Below, one piece after another: positions 33,101 through 47,027 of a stretch of DNA of 64,000 nucleotides. Each line of letters starts with the position of its first letter. Within the stretch, counting starts at the first letter, position 1. This DNA is from Sphagnum magellanicum (taxonomy: Eukaryota > Streptophyta > Sphagnopsida > Sphagnales > Sphagnaceae), in NCBI GenBank assembly GCA_021904315.1, contig CM038920.1, positions 10,106,001-10,170,000 on the forward strand, given 5' to 3'. Position numbers and translations under genes: made by a program. The notes under the pieces are model-generated. The model saw only the letters and a list, made by a program, of their open reading frames with translations. It did no database searches and had not been told where the DNA came from.

Positions 33101-36059
33101 ACGGACATCAATAAATTGGATGATTGTTGGCAATTGTTCAAACAAATGAATCAAATAAATTTGACCTTATGTGTATATCAAGTAGCTAGATGGTGAATGA
33201 AGGTTGGTAAGCAAACATAGTTTGGAGCATATAAATTTGGTTTTATTACTAAATGTATCATGGACATTTCTAATATTGTGACATTTTCTTATTCCATGAT
33301 ACAATATGACATTTTTTATGCACATCATAATCTGCATTCATTGTATCCAAATATTTAATAAATATCATGTAAATACCACTAAAGGAAAAAAATTTAGCCC
33401 CAATATAAGAAAACAACAACAACAACAAGTTTAGTTTTGAAATTTGAATTCAATTTTGGAAATTCATTATAGTCCTTCATATAAGGTTAGATTTGCACAT
33501 TTTTTGTGCCATTGGATTCTTGAAAAAAACACCTCTGCATGTGGAAAAAATGAGTAATGTCTAAACTATAATTTTTTGGAGGTTATTCACAAGCACAAAA
33601 AATGGGTGGAATTAGTAAGTGCACAACAATTTGTCAATTCAACAATCAAACATCCATGTGGGTAAACATTACTTACTATCATCACATGTTAAAAGGAATG
33701 TTACTCCATCAACAAACATGGAAATTCACTCCATTAACTTTTTATTTTTCTTTGATAGCTTGTTGTAATAGGTCAAAAAATGAAGGGTAATAATATCCAT
33801 GTTAGTTGTTTAATTATAATGTGATTCCCCCACTATTGTTTGTTGGGTTATATGCATGTGCTTCCTATCATTATGTTGGTTGGGATATTGTTTCTTTTAA
33901 GAAGTAAAGGGATTTATTAAGTTGTGTGTCATTGACCTACAACTTAGAATAAAAACATGTTATTGAGTTGATAACTTGGTAGTGTGTGCTTACTGTGTAA
34001 GATGGGAAACCCAAGGTGAAAGGTTACAAACCTTCCCATTTGTGTTAATTGTCATAATGAACTTGAAGAATTATAATTGGACCTTGATGTGATTCATAGT
34101 CAAACATGGGACAAGGCTAACAACCAATTCAAACCACTCATGTAGGTCCTACTTGTCATGGGCATGAAAACTACCACAACAATGAAATTTCCAAATTACA
34201 CAAAAATGTCTAAATCTAAATTCAGCCATGAAATATGATATTCAAAGATAAACACACAAGGTGTGCAACAAAAAGGTTAAAATGAAATTATATTATGAAC
34301 ATGCACTAGGAGGAGATGATGCCTAGTTCACCATATAATTTATTAGGTTGTGTAGCGAATTAAGTAGACCTTTGTCACACTAGAAGCAACCTTTTGCCTA
34401 TTGATCAATGACCAATATGACCACTATGGACATGTTATAATCATTACAAGTGAATAAAATTTGGCTGCTTGAATTAAGGATATGGTTTAAATTTATGGGG
34501 CATAATGTATGTGAACTTGAAAATGGTACAACTCACCATCCTTAGAAAGATGTGTTCAAAGTTTTGAAAAAAACAACTTAGACCACAAAGTCATTAGAGA
34601 TTTTTCAAAAAATTCACATTCTTGTGATTTCCTTTGGGGAGATGGAGGATGATATTGATGACCCTAGGTCCATTAAAGATCAACTTTCAAAAAACAAGTG
34701 GGCATTGTTTTGTTCTAAAAATGGAAGTTACATTTCAAGACATGAATGTGGGCCAAAAGGTTAAAGAATTTGAAATTTAACACTCTCTTGGGCCTATTTC
34801 CCTTGTCATGACTTAGCAAAAGACTTTTTTTAATGGCATATCACACATTCCAATTGGAGCTTATTTGACCCTTTCATTAAACATTTTAGTGATGAGAAAT
34901 TGAATTGCCAATTCATCTAGCCATAACTAAGTAAAAACACATATTTAAAGCATATCCACTTCAGGAAAAAAAAATGTCACAATGTTTAAAATAATTATAG
35001 TATTTTTAATGAGATATAGTTGTAGTCAGACATTGTAAATTGTTTGAATGATCAAAATGTAAACAAATGGTTAAAATGTAAATTTACTTACAACCAATTT
35101 AATTTTGATATCACGGTCAATACCATCTAAATTGATAACATGTACAATGTATATGTCACATATCACATATACTTTGAAGCTATTTTGTGATGCCAAAACA
35201 ACATTCTTACTTCTGGTTCCATGTCATTTTCATAAACAAAAGTTAAATGAAATAAAAAAACACAATGCCCCTTTCATATATGTACTCAAATCTTTCACTT
35301 CAAGGTGGGGTCCTGATGTATTTATGGATAGGAAAACCACACATTTGATGAATGACATACATTGAAAAAATATCACAACTACAATATGTGGCCAAGTTCA
35401 CTCAATGTTTCATTAAAATTTGAGTGGACTTGGACAAATTTACCACGTTGAAAGTGGCTAGCTACCAACACCTTAATGAACATGAACCAATTGTTATGGA
35501 CATAATGAATTCATTAATGGCTACTTTGCTTCACTATGTTAGCCTCCCATTTTAAAAGTAGGTTAAAAGCCTAAGTTAGACAACCTAGCGTACCAACTTG
35601 TGTTAGGGGTCCTAGGCTAGGCCACCTAGGCTAAAAGGATGGGCAATTTGTACAAGTTAGAATTTGATCCTTTCACCTCTACTTTAAAGGACAAATTGTT
35701 TACCATTGCATCTATTTTTTTATGTGAAATAGTTTGTCATCACATTTTTATCAACTTTGTTTTTATCCTACTTAAATAGCCTATTCAACCTACCTTAATT
35801 AACGTACCTTAATTTATATAAGCCTAGGGCCTACTTAAGTATACCTAAGGTCAACATAGGTCTATTTATGTTTTATTTAAAGACCTGCCTAGTGTCAACA
35901 TAGGCCTATTGAATGGTTACCAAAGGCTATCAAAACTTATTTAAGTAGGGTTATGTAGACCTACCTAGGTGTATCGTACATGAAAAATCAAATACTAATT
36001 ACATTTGTTATGGTACATGATAATGTGACTACACCCATCATCCATTAGGTGTTGAAAAA
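30127..36059. other. AT-rich gene-free DNA
   Basis: Almost 6 kb with no recognisable gene. Near 35590-35990 variants of CCTAGG, GTCAACATAGG and TACTTAAG recur and form a degenerate repeated patch. Some reading frames stay open for 60-120 codons by chance or as decayed element pieces; none shows a domain. Confidence 0.5.
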
Positions 36060-37560
36060 AAACAAATGCATTGGAAAGGCTAAAAGGCATCACAACATAC
36101 TCAAAATAATATGTTCAAAATGTTATCTTCCATTCATGACCTTCCTTGATATGCATTGAATTGTACATTCCATGTAAATCAATCTTGGTGTACACCTTGG
36201 TGTGATTTAACTAATCCAACAACCTTGAGATCATAGGTGAAAAACATTAGTTCTTGATAGTAAGCTAATCGAGTCCATGATAATCAACACACATCCATAA
36301 AAACCATCCTTTTTAACAAGTAAAATTGGGGCACAAGTTAAAGATTTTGAATGTCAAATGAACTCTTTTCAAGATTTTCTTTGATGCATTCTTGAAGTGC
36401 AACAAGTTCGTTTTGTAATTTGTTATAAATGGGTCCAAATGGGAGTTGCATGACTTGTTCAAGGTTGGTCACACAATCATATGGCCAATGTTTAAATAAA
36501 GTGTCAACATTATTTTTTTCCAAAACATAGCCTTTAGATACTAACAAAAAGATTTCATGATGTTGTGTCATAGGATCTTGTGCTGAAAGAACATGTATTA
36601 AGAATGGATCTCCTTTCTTCACAACTTGCATGAAAGTTTTTGTTCCTACAAACAAAAGCCTTGAATGTTTAGATCATTGCGTACCACGAAGGTTTTTATT
36701 GTGTTTGAAGTTTTGCATGCATTGACCACTCCTTAAATCATTTTCAAGTGCACCTAGGTGATAATCATGGTATTCACCAAACATGCTTATGGGAAGGGCC
36801 TTACATTTCAATGTTTCTTCCTTTGATGGTTCAAAATGAAAATTCTTAATATTCAATCTACTCATGAGTCATGTAAGGTGAACAAAAGTAACCCAATGAT
36901 GATAAAGTTTGTTGAGGCTAAAATGACATTGAAGACAACTTTCCTAAAGTACGATTCAACGATAATTTTCAACACCTTTGTTTCATGTGTCATAGGGCTT
37001 GAAGAGAAACTTTGATTATTAATGATTTCAATTACTATTAATGTGCTCTTCTTCACCAAGGCCACCAACTTATGTTGTCATACCAACTCCTCATTAATGA
37101 AACATGTAGATGCACCAAAATCAAACAATGTATAATCAAACAACCTACAAAATCAAATAATGTTTGAGTCTTCATTGTTGTGAAATTGTTACATTTGATT
37201 ATGATCGATAATAGGAAACAAGGTGTTTGGTTTGAAGATAAATTGGGATCATTTTGACTTCATGATGCATTAAGGTCCAATCTTAAGGTTCCTAAGTTGA
37301 GATTATATGTTTTCATTTCCCAATTTTTCAAAATGTAAGGTGGTGAAGGAAGTGGCACACATTGTGTGTTGACTTCACTTTTTTAGACAATTGTCAACTA
37401 TGTGACTTGGTTTTCCACAAATACAGACAAAACTTGTTTGCATGTTAATATATATTCTTTCCATGCGAGTGGCTTGAATCATGTATTGTTAATTTGCATA
37501 AAAGTATTTTGGTGCAAACATCATTGGTTGGGGTTTGGGCATGAAGGGCATGACATTTCT
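36060..37560 (-). mobile_element. Ty3/gypsy retrotransposon fossil (gag end, protease, RT)
   Basis: In minus-strand order: a zinc-knuckle-like motif of gag (about 37445-37390), an aspartic-protease-like segment around FDFGASTCFI (about 37125-37080), and the N-terminal part of reverse transcriptase with LPFGPIYN and ENLEK (about 36460-36370), followed by a VKKDG-like and a KIDLHGMYN-like patch (about 36320-36130). It is heavily broken, with many breaks. No LTRs, RNase H or integrase recognised. The degree of decay suggests great age. Confidence 0.75.
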
Positions 37561-40500
37561 CTAAATTAAAAATATTTTTTAATGTTTCACTCATTTACAT
37601 TCAAAAAGTTTGTCATCACATTAAACAATTTGTGTAATCACTTGACTCACTATTGTAAGATTTGGCATGATAAATAATAAGTCCTTCACATTGATGCATA
37701 ATCAAAATTAATTTATGAATGTTGTTTCATTTAATGAAATGATTCACACTAATTGACTAAACTTAAATAAATACACAACAATTGAACATGATTTTTAACA
37801 AAATGATTGCAACTTGTTTGTTGACATGTGTTTTTTATTTGAATTTCCAAAAACAACATTGAATTTTTCAAAATCATTTTGAAGCATGAAATGCTTCAAA
37901 ATCATTTAAAAGTGAAGATGAACATTCCAATAGAGGTGCAAACCACATTAGAAATGTGTTTAGTAACAATGTGTTGATGAAATCAATTTAAGTTGGGTCA
38001 TTTGGGTAACGACGGGGATGAAGTTGATTCACCAAATGCACATGGTTGCAAATTTTTTGAAACTTTGAAGATGTTTGATCAAACTTATCAAAAAGACTAA
38101 TTCATGGCTCCATTGTTTGGGGTGTTATTATAGGAATACATCCCAATGATGCCAATGCTTGAGTACTTTGAAAATGTGCAATGAACTTAGGAAGTGATTA
38201 AAAATTAAATGGTTATTATTGATGACAATAATATATGTAGGCTAATCAAATGGGAATCTATTCAAACTATCACAAACACAAAAACTATGAAGATGAAAGG
38301 ATTTCCAAGGTACACAAAAATCAATAAAAAATATGGAAAAATAGGTTTTAATTTCATTCTTAACACAAAACATGAAAATCAAAACAAAAACATGAAGTAT
38401 GTTAGACAAAAGTGCAAATGAAATTTTATTATCATGTCATATGAAATCACAAACACAAAATGAAACAAACAAAAATATGATGCAATATCATACCTTGAAT
38501 TAGTGTTGAATAAATTAAAAATAATGGAAGGTTTTATTTTTATTTTTATTCCTTTGGGAACTAAACTTCCATATGCCCATTGTCCAAGGAATTTTATCAA
38601 AAACCTTTCTAAAATATAAATGAACTAAAAATGAACTAAAAGTAAATTAGAAATGAACTACAAGTTGATGGTGGATGAACTCCATCCATTATGGACAAAA
38701 AATGGATTAAATCCGTCCCTTGTGATGTTGTTGATGATGATGGTGATGGTGATGGTGATGTTAACCAATGTTAACATCCATGATAATTATATTCATTACA
38801 TCCAAATCATCATTCCAACAAATCTACCAACACCAATGGTAAAAACAAAAAAGGAAGTGGAGAGGAAGTGGTTTTTAAGCTAGAAGCAAAGCCACAACAA
38901 ACAAAGCCTTGAGTAAAGCCAAAATCTTGTCATGGCCATTACTAAATATCAATTTATTTGGAACAAAAGAATTGATCATAAGCATGATAACCTAGAAATT
39001 GGAGGAGAAAAATGCAATATTAAGTTCTTCAAATGTGTTCATCAAATTGTTTTTTGACATTATTTTGTGAAGTTGTATTTGTTGGTACCATTCACATCAC
39101 CCATGATGCAAGTGCTTTGGGGCAAAACACCATGTTACTTTTTCTAATCCATTTGAAATGAATTCATCAAGTATAATTACACATTTGAGTTTATATGCCC
39201 CAAAACCACATGGAATTAATAAAGGACTTATCCTCAAATAAGGAAGGCTAGGTGCCAAGTGCATATTCCCTAATGGTGAAAACATGATATGATGATTAGA
39301 AGATGCCAAGGTTGAAGTCATATACCATAAAATGCAATTGACATGTGACATTCATGTGTTGGTGTATTGTTCCAAATTTTGCAAATCTTGATCCTATATC
39401 ATATATATTATGCATCCATGTTCTTTAGCATTTCAAAATGAACAATTTTTTTTAATACACATTTTCAAAATTCATGAAGTTTAGGGCCAAATGCACCTAG
39501 ATGTGTTATAAACATGAATTACATCAATTTACACTCATGTTGTTATTTTAATCATTAATATTAAACTCATGTCCAATTTTGGAAAGAAATGGTGCAAATT
39601 TGATATAAAAAACAAATGCTTGAAAAAAAAAGATTATCCACAATAGATTTTTAACCCTAAACATGGCAACCCTTGGGGTGTGGCAAGCAACCATTTTTCT
39701 ATTTGCAATCACTATATGTGAGAATGGGGAAGGTCAAGGTTGACTATGGATTCAACATCAAAATTGTTACAAAGAATTAAGAATAAACAATTTTATGATG
39801 TATCACATTCTAAGGTGGACATTCAGGTGGAAGCACATTAAGGTGGAACAAAAAAAATGTTAAAATATGTTTTAGCAAATTTGAAAAATTCAATTATAAT
39901 TCATTCCAATTTATGTGTGCAAATAATGGAATGGGATTTGTATTAATTCAATGACTTTAAGTATCAAAACCCAATGTAAATAATTCATGGCAAATGTTTT
40001 GAAAACCCTTTTATAAATATTACAATTTGTTTGACATGGTTTCCAAAATTCATTTAAAATGGACTCATCAAATGCACCACAAGATGTATTTATAACTAAA
40101 AATTTGTGTGTAGTTAATGGATAGATGAATCTAGAAAAATATTGAATCAAATGTGTTTTTCCTTTTGATTTCAACAATTTTTTCACAAGTAAAAAAGGTG
40201 AATTTTCATACAATGTCCTTTATTTTTTGTGATTATTACGTTTGGAATCTTTTTTGTTGATAAATCAATAAAGGAAAAATAATACTATAGTTACCCAAAC
40301 TAATTTATTATGAATGTCCACCAATTCATTTTACCATCCATTTCTCCGTAACATTTCTAAAATTGGCCAAAAATTCATTGTATTTTTTTTCAACTATGGA
40401 CTTTTATGAAATGTTGTTTTTGTTCCATTGTAATGTACTTTCACCCATTCATTTTTCATGGAGAGCTACAACTACCAAATTATCCAACCTTCCAACTTGA

Positions 40501-41533
40501 TATGCCATTGATGAAATATCGATGACACTAGGAATGGTTTTGGTGTGTAACAAGGAAGGTATTTTTCAACTTAAGAAAAATGAATTTAACAAACATTTTA
40601 CTTTAAAAAGGTTTTATTATATTTTGGTGCCCAACCAATGATGTTGGTCCAATAAATGTTTATGGGTCTTGGCACGATTAATGATAATCTTGAACCATGT
40701 CCATATAAGATTCAAACATCAATTGATGCATTAGAAAAAGGTTCATGGGTTTAAAACATTATGGTATAATATAATTGAATCCCAACCACCCAAAAAACTA
40801 GTTATCCATTTGATTTCAAGCACTAATGACAAATGTTACATCATATGATATCTTGGTTATTAGTGGTATTGTTGTATCCTATGGGATTTGTATTAGATTT
40901 TTGGGAGGAGATTGTTTTTTATAAACATGGATGGCAATAAAAAATGGGTGTTAAATTCAATTCCTTGTTGTGTTATCATGTTCCTTATATTTGAAAGCAT
41001 GTGCATTACCTTGGGGGTTGAGGTTATTGGTAGGAAACTTAGATGTAAATGTAATCCCACAAGTCCATTTCAAGATATAACATGGGAACTTTCGTCCCCT
41101 TTTGTTTTGTGACCAACCACCATTGTTGATAACAACATTTCAATTGGGGAATTAAACATCTAATTAATGTGTCATGCAAGCATGTTCAAGTTTACCACTA
41201 AAACCCCAAAAAAAATTAACAAATGTGCCATTGAGGGGACCACCAAGTTACATTTTAATACAATGTACACCTTTTCAATCGCAACTTCATAAAGAAGGGA
41301 TATATGTAAATGTTGGGTAGGTATTCATATTATTGAATAGGGAAGTGGTTTTGGTTTCGATTGATATTTGGAACCTACTTAAAACTAGGCTCGATTTTTA
41401 GATCAAACATGAATTGAAATTAAGTTTATGGCTTGGATATAAAATTATGGGTGAAACCAAACCTATGATGGATGTGAACATTGGACACCATCTTCCAATA
41501 GATGAAATTCATCCATAATGTTCACCCATAACT
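37561..41533. other. AT-rich gene-free DNA
   Basis: No gene recognised. A short GATGGT repeat lies at about 38729-38758. Other parts of the gypsy fossil may extend here beyond recognition. Confidence 0.5.
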
Positions 41534-41741
41534 CTTAGTTAAGTCTTAATTAATTCTCAATTAAATCCCAATTAAGTCATAGTTAAGTCCCAACTAAGTA
41601 TTAGTCAAGTCTTAATTAAATCTTAATTAAGTCCTAGTTAATTTTAGTTAAATCCTAGTTAATTCCCAATTAATTCCTAATTGATTCCTAATTAAGTTTG
41701 AATTAACTTTCAGTTAAGTTTCAATCAATTCATAGTTGACC
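41534..41741. repeat. 11-bp minisatellite, 19 degenerate units
   Basis: Units such as CTTAATTAAGT, CCCAATTAAGT, CCTAGTTAATT and CCTAATTAAGT keep an 11-bp phase over 208 bp (one unit is a base short) despite much substitution. The period is close to one DNA turn, so the AT cores face the same side of the helix. Confidence 0.85.
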
Positions 41742-41831
41742 CTCGGTTATGAAGGTTCTCAAGAAGCTTTCTTATTTTATGCACACATAAAGCTTCCTTA
41801 GAAGCTTGTTTGAACTAGGTCCCCAAAGGGG

Positions 41832-41840
41832 TATAAATAG
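41832..41840 (+). promoter_or_regulatory. Possible TATA box without an attached gene
   Basis: TATAAATAG, 90 bp after the 11-bp array, followed by pyrimidine-rich sequence (CTTCATTTCTTTTAGTC). No gene follows for 3 kb. It could be an orphan promoter, for example from an old LTR, but no LTR boundaries were found. Confidence 0.3.
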
Positions 41841-44176
41841 GAATAGGACCCTTCATTTCTTTTAGTCTATTCAACATTAGTCTTAAACACAATCTTACAT
41901 CATAACCTTGTCATGTTCTTTTCATATTCATGTTTGCATATGTTAGCATAATACATATTGATTTTCACATTTGTTTTGCACATCTTGTGTTCTTATTCTT
42001 AATTTTTTTGTGTTCTTGTTTTTGAATGACATAATCTTGTCTTGTTCCTTGTTTGAAAGTTAGACTTAGACCTTTCCTTTAACCTTTGTTCTCATGGTTT
42101 TTCCTATCCTTGACAAAACCATGTGTTTGATTCTTGAATGAGGTTGAACTCAAAACCAAAATGAAAAATTAAAAAAATCCAATTTTAGTTGCAAGTGGGT
42201 TAGGGTTTGGGGCATGGGATGAAAAAATATATATTTTTCACATCCTCCTCTTGTTTATTTTTATTTACGATTTTGGACTTTGCACTTTTTAAGGGTGTGC
42301 TTCCCAAATTAAACTTTTTGTTTTTGTAATGAGCCATTTTGATTGGCCCATCACAAAACATTAAAAAAAAAACTTTTGAAGAGTCTCGAAATAGAAACTT
42401 CTAATAAAAGATGGAGTGCCTATCTTTTAGCTAACCTTTTATGACAAAAGAAAAACTTTGGGCAAACATAAGGGATAAAAATGTGGTGTTATTTATAATA
42501 ATTTGGGAAAAAAATTGAGAAAAATAGAAAATCAAATGGCCCCTACCCTCCCCAAAAGATAAACCTTGAGCTTCTTGGGTCCATGTTTTATCACCTCATT
42601 AGCTAAATAGAATTTGTATTTTCACATTGTTTTTCACCATTTTCAATATAAACTAATGGAAGGAAAGGGGAATATGAATGTATATGAGGGTGTTTAAGGT
42701 ATAAAATTGGGGTATAAGTGAAAGTTTAAGGGCATAAATATAACAAACTTTGGGGATGAATGGTGGTGGGGGGGGGGGGGGCGTTTGTGTTTTTTGGGGT
42801 AGATTTCGAGGTTGTTTAAAAGGTATTTAGGGTGGAAGGGATTGTTTTGAAAAAAATAGGGCATATTTCATCATATATTAAAATTGAATTCAAAGGTGTC
42901 AGGATGCCATATTTCAAAGTGGTAGATACAATTGCATGAAACCCTAAATACGAAATCACATTGTAATGGAAAAAATGGTTTTGATCCTCAAAAAATCTAT
43001 TAACACAATTTAAAAATTAATAAGTTAATTTAATAAGTTACTTTGTATTATTTGACATCATCAAACCTTTGTAATAATCTTTTTTTCCTTTGGAATAAAA
43101 GTTTTGATTTTTTTTAGTGTGAATTTTGGTGTTTTGAAGCTTGGAATTGGAATTGGAGGTTATCCAAAATTGCAGGTCATGGGACTTGAAATTGGAACTA
43201 GCCAACTAATTTGAAAAATAAAATTGGAATTGAAATTGTCCCTTAAATTTAAAAAAATGAATTGGAACTAGAACCTATATTTGGGGGGAGAAAAAACCAA
43301 ATCCAAACCATAATTGATTCCTTCAAAATGTTAGGAATTGAAATCAAAGGTTCTTCCTAAAACCTTAGAATTACCAAACAATATATGTTTATGGGAATTG
43401 TTTAAAGGCACTAACTTTGAATTAATTATATTGAGTCAAGCAGGTAAAAAGGTTTGTAAAGACTTGTATGTGCATTCAAACACCATAATTCAAAAGGTTT
43501 TCATGCAACATGTCAAAATGTTGTTGGAACATTATCCAAAAATATTGTTCACTATAATTGTTTGTAAATATTTGGAGCTTTAGTTCTTGACATCATATCA
43601 TTGGCGGTACATTATTGAAAACTTGGTGTTTTGATGGAACATTAGAAAGTTGAATTAATAAGTTAAATTACATTATTTATTTAATGACTAATCCTTGTGT
43701 TTATGTCATCTAAATTTATAGAACTTTTAAACTTCCAAACTTTATCATGTCAACTTTTTGAGGTGATAAATGAAAACATGGAAAGTCAATTGATTTTGAA
43801 CTTATTAAAATGATGAAATCATATGAATCATATATATTTGAAAAAGAAAGGTTTTCAATCAATGATAATCTTATTAAGTTTGTGATCATTGTTTTCTTGG
43901 GGCGCAATTTCAACTTGTTTTAAAAAGATTATCATTTTGCATACATTGTTTATTCCAACACTTTTTGAATCTTGCTTTTTGCACATAAAGTAAAGGACTC
44001 TTTTTGGAGTTTTTGACCTTGGTATTGATGTTAATATAGTACTATGGTTGTTGAATACCTAAAGAGATTGCAATTGATACATTGCAAAATGTGTTTACCA
44101 CATATAGTTTTGAAATTATTGTAGTCATATGATGATGTAATTTTATATTTTATAATTTTTTGTATTGTGTTGTCAT
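41841..44176. other. AT-rich gene-free DNA
   Basis: Contains a 12-base G run near 42770-42781 and a degenerate AATTGGAATTGGAA segment (43140-43330) of the same style as 880-960 and 23040-23310. No gene. Confidence 0.5.
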
Positions 44177-44314
44177 GTCTCTTGGTGTCATTAGTGATTG
44201 AATGAATTGCTAGATGAACACCATTTGCTTATATTATTAGCAAAAGTCTCTTGGTGTCATTGGTGATTGAATGAATTGCTAGATGAACACCATTTGATTA
44301 TGTTATTAATAAAA
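44177..44314 (+). repeat. 69-bp tandem duplication, two copies
   Basis: GTCTCTTGGTGTCATTAGTG starts at 44177 and again at 44246, with few differences through GAACACCATTTG. It is a recent local duplication compared with its decayed surroundings. Confidence 0.85.
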
Positions 44315-45290
44315 TTATACTACATGTTTCTAATGCAAAGTTCAAGTGTGTAAAAACATATAAAATATTTCATTTGGTTAACCTAAAAGAACTCCATTTT
44401 TACCAAAAGTGATGTTTGTAAGTCTTGATCTTACAATTATTAGGCATTTAAATGTTTGATGCATTGTGTTAATCAATCATAGCTTTCGCAACTTTATCCA
44501 TTGCATTATCACTTTTGTGCTTTGGATATCTAGGCCGGTGCATAAACTATAGACTGGACGATAAAGTTGAAAACATGCTAAGGAATTACACAACAAACCT
44601 AGCAAACACTCAAGGAGTTGCTATAGCAATGTGATAAGTTGTGTACATTAATATCAATAGCTTGATATTATACAATACATATGTATACAATGGACCTTTT
44701 TTTATTTGAAGAGGATCATCCTTTAAAGATGATTTAACACTTTTTCTAATCCTTGAATGTCTTTCGTTACAACAATAATATTAGTAAAATTGCATTAAAA
44801 TTTGAATGTTGTAAAAATAAACTTCTTTTGGTCGGTGGATTGCTATGGTAGTACCTATCCCTAGTTTGGTAGCAAGGTGTTTAATAAATATATATTTTAA
44901 TGATTTCATTTACATTCAAAAATAAAAAAATAAAATTTTATAATTTGGCATTATGTGAAATAGTGAAGCTAATGTGTTTGAGAGTTTCTTTCCTATTTTC
45001 AAGATGGTTACAACTTATTACCACACCGCAAGTAGTTAATTTTCAAAAAAATTCAGCAATTCCAAGATATAAATTAATTAGCACCTAATCAAGCTAGGTA
45101 TTAAGGTCCATGTAGAGGTCTTTTATTTGGATCTTCAAAAATTTCCTCAAATTAAAAAAAAAGAAAATTCAATTTTCCTAAGAAAAAGAATTTCTTTGAG
45201 GTTTTAAAAAAAAATTATGATTTTTTTTGGGGAGATTAATTTATGTAGGTAGATTTCCATTTCTATCTACATACCATTACAGACACAATA
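44315..45290. other. AT-rich gene-free DNA
   Basis: Nothing recognised up to the GC-rich promoter of the ABC transporter gene. Confidence 0.5.
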
Positions 45291-47027
45291 ACGGGTGTGA
45301 AAAATCCACACCCGGCCCGGGCCCGCCCTGCCCCGTTACAACCCCCGCTGCCCTCCCCGAGTTCCGCCCTCTCTCTTCGTCCGTCCGTCCGTCGTCAGTC
45401 TGGCCGCGTGCGTGTGCTGTCGGACATTCTTCGATCGAGCATTTGATGCAGTCTTCTTCTTGTTCTTCTTCATCTTCATCTTCTTAGGTCGTTAGATTCT
45501 CGGGAAGAGTGGTTCTTTCTTTTGCGATTCGCATCGTTAGAACAAATACATACATCTACTACTCACTCGATCGAGGGTAAGTTAAAGTACCATTTCTCGC
45601 ATGATCGTGCTTTTGGGCTTACACAAGTTTGACTCATTCTTTCGTCAAAAGGTCGCTTTGAATGAATGAGTGGGGGGGGGGGAAGTGGGGGAATGAATAA
45701 ATCATTTTGTCAGAAAGAGTTGGTATCATGGTTGTTTGTTTTTGTGTCATTTTTCGTACCCCTATTTTTACAACCAGCACCAGCAGCAGCAGAAAGAGGG
45801 GAGACTACTAGTGTCGTCCCTGAGATTATAGCTTATAGATTGTTGCTGCCGCAGTTGAACTTTTCTTCTTCAAGTTTTTTTGTCTTTGTAGTGATAGCTG
45901 GATGTTTGTTTGTTGATTACCTGCCTGCAATCCACCCATCAATCTTTTTTTTTTTGTTTTTTTGTTTGCGTAGTTTGTTCATCCCTAGTTTTGGATCCTT
46001 GGGTTTTCTCTCCTTTGTCGTCATCTTCCCTATCCGACGAGAAAGAAGAAGAAGAAGGAGGAGGAGGAGGGAATGTAGGAGAAGAATCTGTAGAAGGGAT
46101 GTGTAGTTTGTTGTTGCCGAATTTGATTTCACGTATTGGGTTGCTGATGATCGGCAGACGCGGGTGGATCGTTGGAGTTGGTGCAGACAGCGAGCGGTAG
46201 TAGTGGTCGTGGGGTTGGGGGTGGGGGTTTCCGTTGTATGTGCATCTCTCCTCTCGAGAATCCTGTCTTTTGGATTTTGTGCTTTTTTGCCAGTCCTTGG
46301 GTTGTCTATGCCTACATTGCAGGTTCGGTTTGGGATCATCGGTTCTCAAGAAGTTGGATCAATTCAGGTGAGCGCCATCATCCCATCTCCTTGGATCTGG
46401 TGCAGGGGGGCTCTTTGTCAAGTGTTTGACAGAAGAGTGCAAGCCCTTGTCTTTACAGATGTGGGTTGGTCTGGTTGATTCGAGGTTCTTCGTCTTCTTG
46501 ACAAGAAAGAGAAACTCCTAGTATTTTAGGAACGAATGAGGTGATTCAATTCACGGGAATGAAATGCAATTTTGGAACAAGTTTCGTGCGTATTTTCTCT
46601 ACGAAATGTGCATGAGATCGACCGTCTCCCTATGTTTGACGCTGGATTTCGCAATGGGTATCCTATTCCTAGTCGCTGAATGCATGTTCACGATCTAGTA
46701 TTCGCTTTCTTGTGGGACACATATATGTGGTGTCTGTTTGTGAGATGCAAAGCTTAGTTTTAGACGAACAAAAGAGATGATTGATTTGTCACCATTTTGT
46801 CAAAGGTTCTAGAAACACTCGACTGCCTCTAGAAGATTTTGTTGAGTAGTCTCAGTGTGGTGGATCTGAAGCTCCTCCACTTGTGATATAATTGCCCATG
46901 ACTTTCTGAAGACTTTGTCTCTGAGAAATCATGACCTCATTAATCACTGGCTGGCTTTGCTTTTTTTTTCCTCCCCTAGGGACAATTGCAACCTTGTGGG
47001 TGATCTGGAAGTGAGCTGGTTTGCTGG
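45291..47027 (+). promoter_or_regulatory. Promoter and 5' leader of the ABC transporter, with probable leader intron
   Basis: A GC-rich block with CCCGGCCCGGGCCCG (45310-45325) and pyrimidine repeats such as CCGTCCGTCCGTC breaks sharply from the AT-rich zone and marks the promoter or transcription start. A strong donor AGG|GTAAGT (GT at 45577) and an acceptor with a long T tract, CCCCTAG (ending 46979), predict a leader intron of about 1.4 kb. An in-frame TGA (47001-47003) lies nine codons before the start ATG. The intron keeps incidental open frames, including an Arg-rich one near 46040-46100. Confidence 0.5.

Noticed and set aside
41832-42300. A complete LTR around the orphan TATA box
   Set aside because: No matching second LTR, primer-binding site or TG..CA borders could be found.
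45666-46106. 146-codon frame with hydrophobic and Arg-rich parts
   Set aside because: It sits in the predicted leader intron; the Arg run comes from an AGAAGAAGG/AGGAGG purine repeat and no family is recognised.
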